Counted from the first letter of the stretch, positions 34,487-44,495 are shown. The stretch is DNA of 64,000 bases from SW132 sp038150125 (GCF_038150125.1 NZ_JBBVMF010000001.1:1-64000), one strand, 5' to 3'. Notes: generated from the letters alone by a model not told the origin. Translations and numbers: made by a program.

Positions 34487-35851
34487 ATGAATCGAAAGAA
34501 ATTACGCGCACCAAAAGTATATCTTATTTTGCTGTTTTTGCTGGTGCCGTTTTACGTATCGGCACAGTCGCCTTCAGATATGGATTCTAATCTGTCTCTG
34601 TCGCTGCAAGAAGCCATGGAGATCGCTTTGGAACAGAATTTTGCAGTAGAACAGGCGGAGTTTGATGTTGATAAAACCAGAGCTCAATACCGCCAGACAA
34701 ACGCTGTTTTCCTTCCTCAGCTCTCATTCGAATACAATGCGGTTTCCACAAACGATCCGCTGAATGTATTCGGATTTAAACTGAAGCAGGAGATTGTTTC
34801 TCAATCGGATTTTAACCCTAGTTTGCTCAACAATCCTGACGCAACTCAAAACTACAGTGCTACTTTCCAGGTACAGCAGCCGCTCTTAAATCCTGATATG
34901 ATAATGCAAAGAGGCGCGGTAAAAAGCCGGCTGAATTCGGCAGATGAGCAACTGACCGGCACACGAAATCATGTAGAGTTCCGGGTGCGAAACCAATACT
35001 ACAGCCTCATTTTGCACCACCGCCAGCTTGAGGTATTGGAAACAGCTCTTGCAACTGCGGCTGAGCACAGGCGTCAGGCGCAAAACTATTTTGAAGAGGG
35101 ATTAATCAGCAAGGAAGATTTTCTGGCTGCCCGGGTGTATGAGCTGGAAATGGAGAGCCGAAAACTGAACACGGAAAATCAGCTTGCCAAAGTTGAGGAA
35201 GAGATGGCCATTCTCCTTGGCATGGACGGATCAGTAAAAGTAACTCCCACCCAGGATCTACAACAAACTAACCTTGCAGCACTGCCCGAAGATATAACCA
35301 CCACTACAATCAACAATGCACAAACACGGGCTATTGAATACCGTGTAGAAGCGGCTGAACGAATGGTGAAATCAGCGAACTTCAGTTTTCTTCCTAAAAT
35401 CAACCTATTTGGATCTTACGAGTTTAATGATCCTGATTTTGCTGGTTTTGATGCCTCCTCCTATATGATTGGTGCGAACCTGAAATGGAATATTTTCTCC
35501 GGTTTCAGCAAGGCCGGAAAAATTATGGAGGCAAAAGCTGACTTTCGAAAAGCTCAGACCATGCAGGAGAGTCACCTCATGGAGCAGGAAAACAGGGTAC
35601 GTCAGGCCTACAGAGCTCTTGAGCACGCCCGGCAGGAACTCGAGCTTACGAATGAGTCGATAGCGCAGTCTGAAGAGAGCGTAAAAATCCGGACAAACCG
35701 GTATGAACAAGGCATGGAGCGTACGACCGATCTGCTCGAAGCCGAGACCAAACTCGCCGAATCACGGCTCCAAAATGTGGCCGCACTTTATAAATACAAT
35801 ATGAGCATCGCCACACTTGAGATGCTTCTTGAAAAAGATCTTAACAACTAA
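34487..35851 (+). CDS. TolC-family outer membrane channel (efflux)
   Basis: Starting at the ATG at 34487 (an upstream frame to 34391 overlaps DUF2892), the protein has 454 residues with signal peptide LILLFLLVPFYVSAQ. It has two outer membrane efflux protein repeats (SLQEAMEIALEQNFAVEQAE and the late RQAYRALEHARQELELTNES with RYEQGMERTTDLLEAETKLA). It would form the trimeric outer-membrane duct of the tripartite pump completed by the next two genes. Confidence 0.9.
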   Translation: MNRKKLRAPKVYLILLFLLVPFYVSAQSPSDMDSNLSLSLQEAMEIALEQNFAVEQAEFDVDKTRAQYRQTNAVFLPQLSFEYNAVSTNDPLNVFGFKLKQEIVSQSDFNPSLLNNPDATQNYSATFQVQQPLLNPDMIMQRGAVKSRLNSADEQLTGTRNHVEFRVRNQYYSLILHHRQLEVLETALATAAEHRRQAQNYFEEGLISKEDFLAARVYELEMESRKLNTENQLAKVEEEMAILLGMDGSVKVTPTQDLQQTNLAALPEDITTTTINNAQTRAIEYRVEAAERMVKSANFSFLPKINLFGSYEFNDPDFAGFDASSYMIGANLKWNIFSGFSKAGKIMEAKADFRKAQTMQESHLMEQENRVRQAYRALEHARQELELTNESIAQSEESVKIRTNRYEQGMERTTDLLEAETKLAESRLQNVAALYKYNMSIATLEMLLEKDLNN

Positions 35852-35870
35852 ACATTCAATCTATACTATC

Positions 35871-36968
35871 ATGAATATTTTAAAACATTCCCGGTTTAGT
35901 ACTCTTTCGGGTCTCCTCGCACTGCTTTTCGCAACGTTTCTTTTTAGCGCCTGCGGATCGGACGAACCGGCCGCTCTTGATGAAACAGCGGTGAATGTAC
36001 AGGTGGCCACAGCTGAAACCGCGCAAGGCAGCGCCAACAAAACTTTTCCCGGAAATGTAGAGAGTAATAATCAGGCTGGCTTAAGCACCATCGTAATGGG
36101 AACCGTAACCGAGGTCCCCGTTTCCGTGGGGCAAACCGTGAAGGAAGGAGACGTTCTTGCACGGATAAAGGATGACCAGATTCGTGCCAATAAGATGCAG
36201 CTCGAAGCCAACATAGTTCAGGCTAAAGCCAATCTTGAAAACACAGAGAAGAATTACAATCGTATCAAGAATTTGTATGCCGAAGAGAGCGCTACGTCTA
36301 AAGAGCTGGACGATATTTCCACAATGTACGACATCGCCAAAGCGAATGTTGATGCGCTGGAAGCCAGCCTGCGTGAAGTAAATGAAATGCTGGAGTACAC
36401 CGTAATCAGGGCGCCTTTTGACGGCATCGTGAGCCGCAAGTATGTCTCTGCCGGCGATATGGCCGCACCCGGACACCCGCTGGTTGCCGTTGCTGATCCC
36501 GGAACCCTGAAAATTACTGCGAACGTCCCGGGAAAGTGGATTGGCGAAATCAGTGAGGGAGACAGTGTTACCGTCAGTTTAACCGCTTTAAATATTGAAG
36601 CTGTCAAAGCTGTGTTGACTGCTGTCAGCAACGCCGGCGACCCGATGAGCAGGCAGTACGCTATCGAGGCTCAGATTACCGATCCGGCCGTGGCGGACCG
36701 CATGAAACCCGGAATGTTTGCCGAAATCAGCATTCCCACAGGTGGTACAGAATCACTGTTCATCCCTGCCGGTGCCATTATTGAACGCGGACAGCTCACA
36801 GGGATTTACACGATATCTGATAACAACCGAACCGTACTCCGATGGGTACGGACAGGGAAATCTGCAGGCGAAACGATTGAAATTTTAACCGGACTTGCTC
36901 CCGGTGAACAGTACATCGCCTCAATGGATCAGCCCCTGAGACAGGGACAACTGGTAAACGCACAGTAA
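35871..36968 (+). CDS. RND efflux periplasmic adaptor (MFP), lipoprotein
   Basis: The start at 35871 gives a lipoprotein signal (FATFLFSACGSDE). The body has the adaptor order: lipoyl-like half (STIVMGTVTEVPVSVGQTVK), coiled-coil hairpin (residues about 100-165), second lipoyl half (YTVIRAPFDGIVSRKYVSAG) and beta-barrel (LFIPAGAIIERGQLTGIYTI). It links the inner-membrane pump to TolC. It lies 19 bp after tolC and 51 bp before the RND gene. Confidence 0.92.
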   Translation: MNILKHSRFSTLSGLLALLFATFLFSACGSDEPAALDETAVNVQVATAETAQGSANKTFPGNVESNNQAGLSTIVMGTVTEVPVSVGQTVKEGDVLARIKDDQIRANKMQLEANIVQAKANLENTEKNYNRIKNLYAEESATSKELDDISTMYDIAKANVDALEASLREVNEMLEYTVIRAPFDGIVSRKYVSAGDMAAPGHPLVAVADPGTLKITANVPGKWIGEISEGDSVTVSLTALNIEAVKAVLTAVSNAGDPMSRQYAIEAQITDPAVADRMKPGMFAEISIPTGGTESLFIPAGAIIERGQLTGIYTISDNNRTVLRWVRTGKSAGETIEILTGLAPGEQYIASMDQPLRQGQLVNAQ

Positions 36969-37019
36969 TTCTACCGACAGAAGGTCAACTAACAAGAATT
37001 TGAAAGGAAACAACAGAAA

Positions 37020-40000
37020 ATGAAAACCGGATTAGCAGGTAAAATTGCACAGGCGTTTATCGACTCGAAGCTTACACTGCTTCTGATGGTCGCTTTTGTA
37101 GCGATCGGTGTGTATGGCGTGTGGCTGACACCCAGCGAAGAGGAACCACAAATTGACGTGCCTATGGCCGATATTTTTGTCGGTTATCCCGGCGCTTCAC
37201 CCCTTGAAGTTGAGAACAAAATCGCCATTCCACTTGAGAAAATTCTATCGAATGTCTCGGGAGTGGAATATGTCTATTCAACATCCATGCCGCAACAGGC
37301 GATGGTTTCTGCGCGCTTTTTTGTGGGGCAGGATGTGGAAGAGAGCATGGTGCGGCTCTACACCGAGGTAATGAAGTTCATGGACACCAAGCCGGAGCCG
37401 GTTACCATGCCGCTCATCAAAACACGGTCCATAAATGATGTGCCTATTGTTACCCTCACCCTTTGGAGTGAAACGCACGGGGATTATGAGCTTCGGCGAG
37501 TGGCGCAGGAGCTCGACAACGAAATTAAGTCGATCACCGACGTAGCCGAAACCAGCATTCATGGCGGGCGTTCACGAACAGTTGAGGTGGTTCTGGATAA
37601 AAGCAAATTAGCTGCACTCTCTATTGACCCGCTGCGAATCGCCCAGATCATTCAGACTGCAAACAGTGAGTTTAAATCGGGTTCGTTTACGCGAAATGAC
37701 GAGGAGTTTTTGGTTCAAACCGGAAGTTTCCTTGAAACCGCCGAAGACGTTGGTAATCTCGTGCTCGATGTACGTCAGGGCGATCCGATTCTGCTCCGCG
37801 ACGTGGCCGATATTGCGGACGGACCCGGCGAACCTGCCAACTACGTTTCATACTCACCGGGGCCGGTTTCTGCAAGAGAAGACAGCCTTGAAGCCGGCAG
37901 TTCCTATCCTGCTGTCACGATTTCCGTGGCTAAGCAACAGGGAGCTGATGCCATGACCATTGCTGAGAATATCGACCGAATGTTAGAACAGCTCAACGGG
38001 TCTATTATCACCGACAGAGTTAACGTGCAAACCACTCGTAACTACGGCGAAACCGCAACTGACAAGGTGAACACGCTACTTATGCACCTGCTTGTGGCCG
38101 TGCTGTCCGTGTCGTTTGTGGTATTTCTGGCCATGGGCTGGCGGGGTGCACTTGTGGTATTTATCTCGGTGCCGATCACCTTTGCCCTTACACTGTTTTT
38201 CTACTACATGTACGATTACACGCTAAACCGGATTACGCTTTTTGCCCTCGTGTTCGTGACCGGGATCGTGGTGGATAACTCCATCATTGTGGCCGAAAAT
38301 ATGCACAGGCACTTTAAAATGCGCAAACTGCCCATCAAGCAGGCCGCCATTTACTCTATCAACGAGGTGGGTAACCCGGCTATTCTGGCAACATTCACCG
38401 TTATTGCTGCCGTCATTCCGATGGCATTTGTTTCCGGTTTGATGGGGCCCTACATGAGCCCGATTGCAATCGGCGCGACTGTTGCCATGATTTTGTCTCT
38501 CATAATTTCCCTGATCGCCACACCGTGGCTGGGGTATCGTTTACTACGTGCTGCGAGGGTACAATCCGGCGGAAGCTCGGGTAAGAGCTATAAACTTGAA
38601 GACACTATTATTTTCAAAATATACGATAAAACCATGCGTCCGCTGATGCAGAGCACATGGAAACGGTGGTTTTTTCTGCTCGGAACTTTTGTTGTTTTAC
38701 TGGCTACTCTGGTGCTTTTTTACACCCGATCCGTTGAAGTAAAAATGCTTCCTTTTGATAATAAAAACGAGATACAGCTCATTATCGATATGCCGGAAGG
38801 CACCACGCTCGAGCGAACCGAAGCCGTAGCACAGGAAGTGGGCCTTAGCCTGCTCGAAATTCCCGAAGTTTACGACTACCAAACCTACTCCGGAACCAAC
38901 GCTCCCATCAACTTTAACGGACTGGTCCGCAGCTACGATATGCGACAGTCATCGAACGTCGCCGATATCCAGGTGAATCTTGTGGATAAGAGCATGCGTT
39001 CGGATCAGAGCCACGCCATCGCCAAGCGGATGAGGCCCATCGTTCAAAAAGTGGGCGAAAAATATGGTGCGAATGTTAAAGTGGTTGAAGTACCGCCGGG
39101 GCCACCCGTTCTATCCACGCTTGTAGCCGAGATTTATGGCCCCAGCCTGGAGATGCAGCGTAACGTTGGCGAACAGATTAAGCAGATTTTCACTGAAACA
39201 CCCGGGATTGTGGATACAGACTGGATGGTGGAAGCCGATCAAACCGAATACCGGTTTAACGTTCTGCGCAATAAAGCCGCCATTACGGGAGTGATGCCCA
39301 ATCAACTTTCCGAATCGCTTGGCATGATTTTAGGTCAGCACCCGGTTTCCTCACTTTATGATGAAGATGAAGCCACGCTGGTACCCATTCAGATGAAGCT
39401 CAGCGAGGCAGGCCGTTCCGGTGTTGATGAACTGGGCGGACTTCATGTTCAGTCGCAATCTGGGGCAATGGTGCCCGTCACCGACCTCATTGATGTTGAA
39501 GAAACTACGCTTGAGAAAAGTATTCACCGAAAAAATCAGCGCCGGGTGGTTTATGTAACGGCCGAAGTTGCGGGTGAAATTGAGAGTCCGGTCTACGCCA
39601 TCCTTGATGCACAGGACCAGATAGACGCTTTATCTCTTCCTGCCGGTTACAGCATGGAGCAGCAATATGCAGGTCAGCCGTTTACAAGCGAAAACGTGAC
39701 CGTAAAATGGGATGGTGAGTGGCAAATTACTCTCGAGGTATTCCGTGATCTCGGAATTGCCTTTGCCGTGGTACTGGTGATCATCTACATCCTTATTGTC
39801 GGCTGGTTCCAGGACTTTGGCGTTCCCATCATTATGATGATTGCCATACCGTTGTCACTGATCGGGATTTTGCTCGGCCACTGGCTTGCAGGCGCATTTT
39901 TTACAGCAACATCAATGATTGGACTCATTGCCCTTGCCGGCATCATGGTCAGAAACTCCGTGCTTCTGATCGACTTCGTCCAGATCAGCCTCAATGAAGG

Positions 40001-40241
40001 AAATTCACTTGAGGATGCCGTTGTGGAAGCCGGTGCAGTTCGAACTATGCCGATTCTCTTAACGGCAGGTACCGTGGTTATCGGGGCTATTGTGATTCTG
40101 TTTGACCCGATTTTCCAGGGACTTGCAATATCACTGATGGGCGGAGCTATTGCATCCACAGCCCTCACGCTGATTACCGTTCCGCTGATCTACTTTATGG
40201 TGAATAAGAATAAGAGGACGGACGAGATTATGCGCAATTAA
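37020..40241 (+). CDS. RND efflux pump permease (AcrB/MdtB-like)
   Basis: The 1073-residue permease has the HAE-RND pattern: N-terminal TM1, porter loop, TM2-6 with GIVVDNSIIVAENMHRHF (proton-relay Asp in TM4), a second porter loop and TM7-12 with MIGLIALAGIMVRNSVLLIDF. The start ATPSEEEPQIDVPMADIFV-like region after TM1 is typical of pumps for organic solutes rather than heavy-metal (CzcA) pumps. The substrate may be a sulfur- or thiol-containing compound given the operon, but this is inference. Confidence 0.92.
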   Translation: MKTGLAGKIAQAFIDSKLTLLLMVAFVAIGVYGVWLTPSEEEPQIDVPMADIFVGYPGASPLEVENKIAIPLEKILSNVSGVEYVYSTSMPQQAMVSARFFVGQDVEESMVRLYTEVMKFMDTKPEPVTMPLIKTRSINDVPIVTLTLWSETHGDYELRRVAQELDNEIKSITDVAETSIHGGRSRTVEVVLDKSKLAALSIDPLRIAQIIQTANSEFKSGSFTRNDEEFLVQTGSFLETAEDVGNLVLDVRQGDPILLRDVADIADGPGEPANYVSYSPGPVSAREDSLEAGSSYPAVTISVAKQQGADAMTIAENIDRMLEQLNGSIITDRVNVQTTRNYGETATDKVNTLLMHLLVAVLSVSFVVFLAMGWRGALVVFISVPITFALTLFFYYMYDYTLNRITLFALVFVTGIVVDNSIIVAENMHRHFKMRKLPIKQAAIYSINEVGNPAILATFTVIAAVIPMAFVSGLMGPYMSPIAIGATVAMILSLIISLIATPWLGYRLLRAARVQSGGSSGKSYKLEDTIIFKIYDKTMRPLMQSTWKRWFFLLGTFVVLLATLVLFYTRSVEVKMLPFDNKNEIQLIIDMPEGTTLERTEAVAQEVGLSLLEIPEVYDYQTYSGTNAPINFNGLVRSYDMRQSSNVADIQVNLVDKSMRSDQSHAIAKRMRPIVQKVGEKYGANVKVVEVPPGPPVLSTLVAEIYGPSLEMQRNVGEQIKQIFTETPGIVDTDWMVEADQTEYRFNVLRNKAAITGVMPNQLSESLGMILGQHPVSSLYDEDEATLVPIQMKLSEAGRSGVDELGGLHVQSQSGAMVPVTDLIDVEETTLEKSIHRKNQRRVVYVTAEVAGEIESPVYAILDAQDQIDALSLPAGYSMEQQYAGQPFTSENVTVKWDGEWQITLEVFRDLGIAFAVVLVIIYILIVGWFQDFGVPIIMMIAIPLSLIGILLGHWLAGAFFTATSMIGLIALAGIMVRNSVLLIDFVQISLNEGNSLEDAVVEAGAVRTMPILLTAGTVVIGAIVILFDPIFQGLAISLMGGAIASTALTLITVPLIYFMVNKNKRTDEIMRN

Positions 40242-40259
40242 TTAAAAGATATTAAACCA

Positions 40260-40290
40260 GACCTGACAGGTTTTTGAAACCTGTCAGGAC
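40260..40290. repeat. Palindromic element ACCTGACAGGTTT
   Basis: A near-perfect hairpin (ACCTGACAGGTTT / AAACCTGTCAGGA, 3-base loop) lies between the RND gene and the PII-like gene. A related palindrome (AACCTCCAAGG type) is at 60503. Such stems recur in genomes of this group and may act as partial terminators. Confidence 0.6.
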
Positions 40291-40322
40291 TTTATCCAAC
40301 AACAAACCAAACCACCATACCC

Positions 40323-40634
40323 ATGAAACTTCTGATCATACTAAGCATAGCCGAATTCGCGAATGAAGTCCGGTCCATGATGACACGAAACAACGTTCCT
40401 GTCTATAGCGAAACCGAAATGCATGGATTTCGAACTGAAAAACATAAACCGGATATACGAAGCTGGTTTTCACAGGGAGATCAGGGCATCTACTCTACCC
40501 TCTTTTTCTCCTTTCAGGATGAAGCGACTGTAAAAAGCATTCTGGAAGAAGTGAAAAATTATAACAAAGAGTATGAAGGAGACCGGGATAATCCGCTGCA
40601 CGCCTACCAGGTTGCCGTAGAAGATTTTGCCTGA
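40323..40634 (+). CDS. Small protein, PII-like/DUF3240-type fold suspected
   Basis: The 103-residue protein (KLLIILSIAEFANEVRSMMT, later GIYSTLFFSFQDEATVKSIL and NPLHAYQVAVEDFA) has the beta-alpha-beta-beta-alpha-beta spacing of PII-like proteins that often lie behind RND pumps. It has no cysteines. Its role might be allosteric control of the pump. The assignment is by secondary-structure pattern and position. Confidence 0.5.
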   Translation: MKLLIILSIAEFANEVRSMMTRNNVPVYSETEMHGFRTEKHKPDIRSWFSQGDQGIYSTLFFSFQDEATVKSILEEVKNYNKEYEGDRDNPLHAYQVAVEDFA

Positions 40635-40691
40635 TCATGTTACCTCACTACCAATTAACAAAATACAAATCCACACTAATCTCCTATACTC

Positions 40692-41117
40692 ATGAAAACA
40701 CTCATTGCACTATTTATTACACTTTTCGGATTTGCCGGAATGGCTGAGGCACAATCAGACAGCGAATCGCTTTTTGTTGTACTCACCTCAGACGACGCTG
40801 AAACACAAATGATGGCGATGGTCCTTGCCACACAGTCACTCAACAAGGATGTGCCGGTCCGCGTACTTCTTTGCAGTGACGCAGGTATGCTGGCACTCAA
40901 AAACCATGAGTCACCCTCTTTTGCTCCTCCTGATCGCTCACCTAAACAGCTTTTAGATGGGCTGATCGATCGCGGTGTGCAAGTTGACGTCTGCGGCATA
41001 TTTCTCCCAAACCGTGACTACACAGAAGTGGATCTGACGCAAGGCATCGGAACCGCCGCTCCTCCGGAAGTGGCTGAATTCATGAAGCAGAAAGGCGTTC
41101 GGTACTTTACGTTTTGA
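40692..41117 (+). CDS. Periplasmic DsrE-like protein
   Basis: The 141-residue protein has a signal peptide (LIALFITLFGFAGMAEAQ) and a DsrE/DsrF-like domain (SLFVVLTSDDAETQMMAMVL, then LDGLIDRGVQVDVCGIFLP). Two cysteines remain in the mature part: one in RVLLCSDAG and one in VDVCGIF, the latter at the position of the sulfur-carrier Cys in DsrE-like proteins. DsrE-type proteins relay sulfane sulfur; a periplasmic location is unusual and fits the ArsR-rhodanese context. It is the last gene of the series. Confidence 0.8.
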   Translation: MKTLIALFITLFGFAGMAEAQSDSESLFVVLTSDDAETQMMAMVLATQSLNKDVPVRVLLCSDAGMLALKNHESPSFAPPDRSPKQLLDGLIDRGVQVDVCGIFLPNRDYTEVDLTQGIGTAAPPEVAEFMKQKGVRYFTF

Positions 41118-41645
41118 GCCGGGTTTAAACTTGTGAAAGATGAACCTGTCCTGTTTATTGAAGTCTCATCAATCTACATCATAGGGTATATGGATATCCA
41201 AAAGAATCCTGTTGAGGGAATTCCCTCCTAGCCCGGCGGCATCAAACTTCGTGAGATAACGGTACAAGCGAAACAGCTCTTTACAAAACAGGAACAGTTT
41301 ATGACCCAAATTGACTTTACAACCTCAGATAAGGTCTCCGTTAAAAAAGATTTTACGGGCATTCTGGCTATGAATTTGCCGAACGGTCTGAACGCGGGAA
41401 AACGCTTTAGCTCAAAGACAAATCAGGTCTCAGTTCAGATTTCCGGAGATTCATCTGATAGATCTGCGCCATGGCATCTAAATCAGGACTTAAATAATGA
41501 ATAATAAATCTGATGGTTCCGGATCTTTGGAATTATTTACTAATCAGAAAAATTTATAACCCATACAGAAACGTGATTGAAAATCAGGGGCAACTACTGA
41601 ACTAATAGATGTGCTCACTCATGGAGTTGATCAAATCCATAAAAA
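41118..41645. other. Intergenic region
   Basis: About 530 bases between the DsrE-like and methyltransferase genes. A 67-codon frame (41301-41504, starting MTQIDFTTSDKVSVKKDFTG) shows no family resemblance and is not called. No clear terminator or palindrome is seen. Confidence 0.4.
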
Positions 41646-42590
41646 ATGGCTATTACTACACAGACTATGAAAAATATATGCTTATTAGACGGCGGTACAG
41701 GTCAGGAAATTTATAAGCGATCCAAAAAACCTGCTCACCCGCTTTGGTCTGCCAAAGTGATGATCGACCGGCCGAATATCGTGAAAGAAGTTCACAAGGA
41801 TTTCCTCAAAGCAGGAGCCCGCATCCTAACTATCAACAGTTACACAGTTACTCCAACCCGTCTTCGGCGTGACGGGGAAGTCGAGTGGTTCCAGAAGCTT
41901 CAGTTACAGGCTACAGAAATCGCGCTAAATGCCCGGGATGAACTTGGATCTATAACAGAGGATGTTCAGATAGCAGCCTGCCTCCCTCCGTTGACGGGAA
42001 GCTATGTTCCGGATGAACGTTCCTTTGCAGAGATCAAGCAGGAATATGAGCAAATTGTTGCTCTTCAGGAACCCATTGTTGACCTGTTTCTCATCGAAAC
42101 CATTGCAAGTATAAAAGAGGCGAAAGCAGCATCAGAAGCTGCACTTGAGAGCGGTAAAACGGTTTATTTGAGTTTTACACTGTCAGACAGGCAGCCGAAT
42201 CAGCTTCGCTCCGGAGAATCCATTCATGAAGCGCTGAATGCCATGATCGGTTATTCCCTTGATGCCATTCTGTTCAACTGCTCCTTTCCGGAAACGATAA
42301 CCAAGGGAATGAAATCGCTACAGCATCTGAATATTCCATTCGGAGGATATGCCAATGGATTTACCACTGTTGAGCCCCTTAAACCGGGAGAAACCGTGGG
42401 ACAACTATCCGCCAGAAGTGATCTGGACGAAGAGAAATATGCCTCGCATGTGATGGAGTGGATTAATGTCGGTGCCTCTATTGTTGGCGGCTGCTGTGAG
42501 GTTGGGCCATCCCATATCGAACATCTTCATAAACGGATTGAGGAGGAAGTGTATGGTATAGTATCCTCTCAGAAGATATCTCAAAGCTGA
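41646..42590 (+). CDS. Homocysteine S-methyltransferase family protein
   Basis: The 314-residue protein is a Zn-dependent methyltransferase of the MmuM/BhmT type: LLDGGTGQEIYKR at the start and the zinc ligands C212 (LFNCSFPE) and C283-C284 (GGCCEVGPSHI). It transfers a methyl group from S-methylmethionine, betaine or a similar donor to homocysteine in the cytoplasm. The donor is not readable. It is monocistronic; the ATG at 41646 is preferred though a second lies at codon 8. Confidence 0.88.
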   Translation: MAITTQTMKNICLLDGGTGQEIYKRSKKPAHPLWSAKVMIDRPNIVKEVHKDFLKAGARILTINSYTVTPTRLRRDGEVEWFQKLQLQATEIALNARDELGSITEDVQIAACLPPLTGSYVPDERSFAEIKQEYEQIVALQEPIVDLFLIETIASIKEAKAASEAALESGKTVYLSFTLSDRQPNQLRSGESIHEALNAMIGYSLDAILFNCSFPETITKGMKSLQHLNIPFGGYANGFTTVEPLKPGETVGQLSARSDLDEEKYASHVMEWINVGASIVGGCCEVGPSHIEHLHKRIEEEVYGIVSSQKISQS

Positions 42591-42957
42591 TGCACAGGCT
42601 ACATTCTGTTGTCACGTGCGTTAGTGTCATTTGTAATTCGGTTGATACCAGAAAGACCAACAAAATACCCCGATAATGCTTCTACGTATATTTGATTACC
42701 GATCATGCTCCCTGCACCGGAAGAAGTAGTAACTTTATAAATGAGAAATGCCGATCCATTCCCCTGTCTCAATAGAGGATAGAACTTTAACCACTGCAAA
42801 TCTATTCAGATAAAATACTATGTTTATCTTTTCACCCTATGTTGCATCTACAATGATTAGTTTAGGTTTCAAAATGTATCTTGAGGTCACTAAATTATTC
42901 TACGACAAAGTGCACTTATGAATTACCAGACAAACCCCAGGCACAATACCAAAATCA
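42591..42957. other. Intergenic region
   Basis: A 66-codon minus-strand frame (42599-42799, containing IYVEALSGYFVGLSGINRIT) looks protein-like but has no recognisable family and no terminator. I leave it uncalled. The rest is AT-rich and empty. Confidence 0.35.
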
Positions 42958-43362
42958 ATGATTACACGATTAGCACATGTTTGCATTCACACTGAAGATC
43001 TAGCAGAAACTGAAAGATTCTACTGCGATCTGCTCGGCTTGGAAAAAGGTTTTGTTTTTATGAAAGATGACGCCCTTTTTGGGTATTATATTAAACTTGG
43101 CAACGATTCATTTATTGAAGTTTTCAAAGGTGACCCCGGAGCGGCAGGCAATATCGATCATCTGGCCATTGAGACGGATGATATCAATCAGGTTATTTCG
43201 ACATTACGATCTAATGGATTTGATGCAACGGATAAGAAACTTGGGGTTGATAAATCCTGGCAGTCTTGGACAGAGGATCCCAACGGGGTAAAAATAGAGT
43301 TCCATCAGTACACCGATGAGAGTCTTCAGTTCAGAGGCGGGGCCTGTGAGGTGGATTGGTGA
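42958..43362 (+). CDS. VOC family protein (glyoxalase I-like)
   Basis: The 134-residue protein has two beta-alpha-beta-beta-beta modules and the four expected metal ligands: H7 (LAHVCIHTED), E54 (FIEVF), H68 (IDHLAIE) and E114 (IEFHQ). This matches lactoylglutathione lyase or fosfomycin-resistance-like enzymes. Glutathione dependence is doubtful in this group, so the substrate is open. Confidence 0.85.
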   Translation: MITRLAHVCIHTEDLAETERFYCDLLGLEKGFVFMKDDALFGYYIKLGNDSFIEVFKGDPGAAGNIDHLAIETDDINQVISTLRSNGFDATDKKLGVDKSWQSWTEDPNGVKIEFHQYTDESLQFRGGACEVDW

Positions 43363-43452
43363 GGAAAGGAAGAGAGTAGAACGTGAAGGTGAGTTATATT
43401 CAGCCTATCGGTCATAGGGAAAGTCTCATAAAACTGAGTGAGATTTTTTCTG

Positions 43453-43851
43453 TCATTGTCTGAAAATCGATTTTTTTAAACTCCAATAAATGGCCAGCCA
43501 AACACTCGTTCTAAAAACCATCGCCTTGATGCTGTCTGCTGCCACCTGATCACTGCTAAAAAAATACAGTAATAGTATGATGACTAAGACTAATAAGTTC
43601 AGTATAAAAATCGTTTTCGATGCTTTTCTCCCTTTTTGAGCATTTCTCAAAATAAGATATCCCGTGGACATATAAATAAATCCCATCAGTGTATTAAAAA
43701 TCAGAAGGGGCAAAAAAACGATGTAACCGGGCTCTGATATATCAAAAAGCACCCGGCTCCCCGCAGAAACTGTCAACAAACCAAATCCAATTGCAATTGC
43801 GGCTATTAAAAAACGTATCCATTTAGGCATAATATGATTATTCTTTTCCAT
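43453..43851 (-). CDS. Small integral membrane protein, unknown
   Basis: The 132-residue protein has four hydrophobic segments (IRFLIAAIAIGFGLLTVSAG, VFLPLLIFNTLMGFIYMSTG, FILNLLVLVIILLLYFF and VWLAIYWSL) and a positively charged loop (RNAQKGRKASK). No family or catalytic motif is apparent. The start ATG is at 43851; M8 is an alternative. Confidence 0.65.
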   Translation of the reverse strand: MEKNNHIMPKWIRFLIAAIAIGFGLLTVSAGSRVLFDISEPGYIVFLPLLIFNTLMGFIYMSTGYLILRNAQKGRKASKTIFILNLLVLVIILLLYFFSSDQVAADSIKAMVFRTSVWLAIYWSLKKSIFRQ

Positions 43852-44018
43852 TTTGCCCTACACACATTTTGATCTTACCACTTTTCGTCTAAAATATTGG
43901 CACGTAATGTTTTCTGTCAATGACATATTAAGCTATCGAATAGATTTAAAAAGATACCGACCCGAATTTAATCGAGACGGTACCACTTTTTTGCAGTGTT
44001 CTTTCCTGCAGCTTAAGC

Positions 44019-44495
44019 CTATTCTCCCGCATAAGAAGAGTACATCCATACAAGCTTCTCCTGCTCGCTGATGTAGTCGCTCATCAGTGCGTTGGTGCCT
44101 TCATCATCTGCTTCGTCCGACAACTCCAGAATTTCCCGCTGCAGCTTTAGCGTAACTTTGAAGGAGTCGAGGATGTGATTCACTGCTTTTTTTCCGTCAC
44201 TCTCTTTTGCGCTTTCTGAAATTTCGGAGACTTTTACATACTCTGAATATTGATGCTCGGGCGTGTATCCCAGCGTTAAAATTCGCTCAGCCACCTCATC
44301 AATTTTTAAAACCAGGTCGTTGTACAGCTCTTCGAACTTTACGTGTAGTTCAAAGAAAGTATCTCCTTTAATATTCCAGTGATATCCTCTCGTGTTCTGG
44401 TAAAACACGGAGTAGTTCGCCAATAAAATGTTCAGCTTTTCAGCCAGTTCTTTTGTTTTGTTAGTGTCGAGACCTATTCTGTTTTTCTTGCTCAT
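44019..44495 (-). CDS. dps: Dps ferritin-like DNA-binding protein
   Basis: The 158-residue protein has the Dps inter-subunit ferroxidase ligands with exact family spacing: H39, H51, D66 and E70 (YHWNIKG, ELHVKFEELY, LKIDEVAERI). It oxidises Fe(II) with hydrogen peroxide, stores iron in a 12-mer and shields DNA under oxidative stress. It lies just downstream of the efflux operon on the same strand with a 55 bp gap, and may have its own promoter. Confidence 0.95.
   Translation of the reverse strand: MSKKNRIGLDTNKTKELAEKLNILLANYSVFYQNTRGYHWNIKGDTFFELHVKFEELYNDLVLKIDEVAERILTLGYTPEHQYSEYVKVSEISESAKESDGKKAVNHILDSFKVTLKLQREILELSDEADDEGTNALMSDYISEQEKLVWMYSSYAGE

Noticed and set aside
41301..41504. 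67-codon ORF in the gap after the DsrE-like gene
   Set aside because: No family resemblance, no ribosome binding site that stands out and irregular composition; left as intergenic.
42599..42799. 66-codon minus-strand ORF after the homocysteine methyltransferase
   Set aside because: Some strand-like pattern is visible but there is no start, terminator or similarity that would support a gene.
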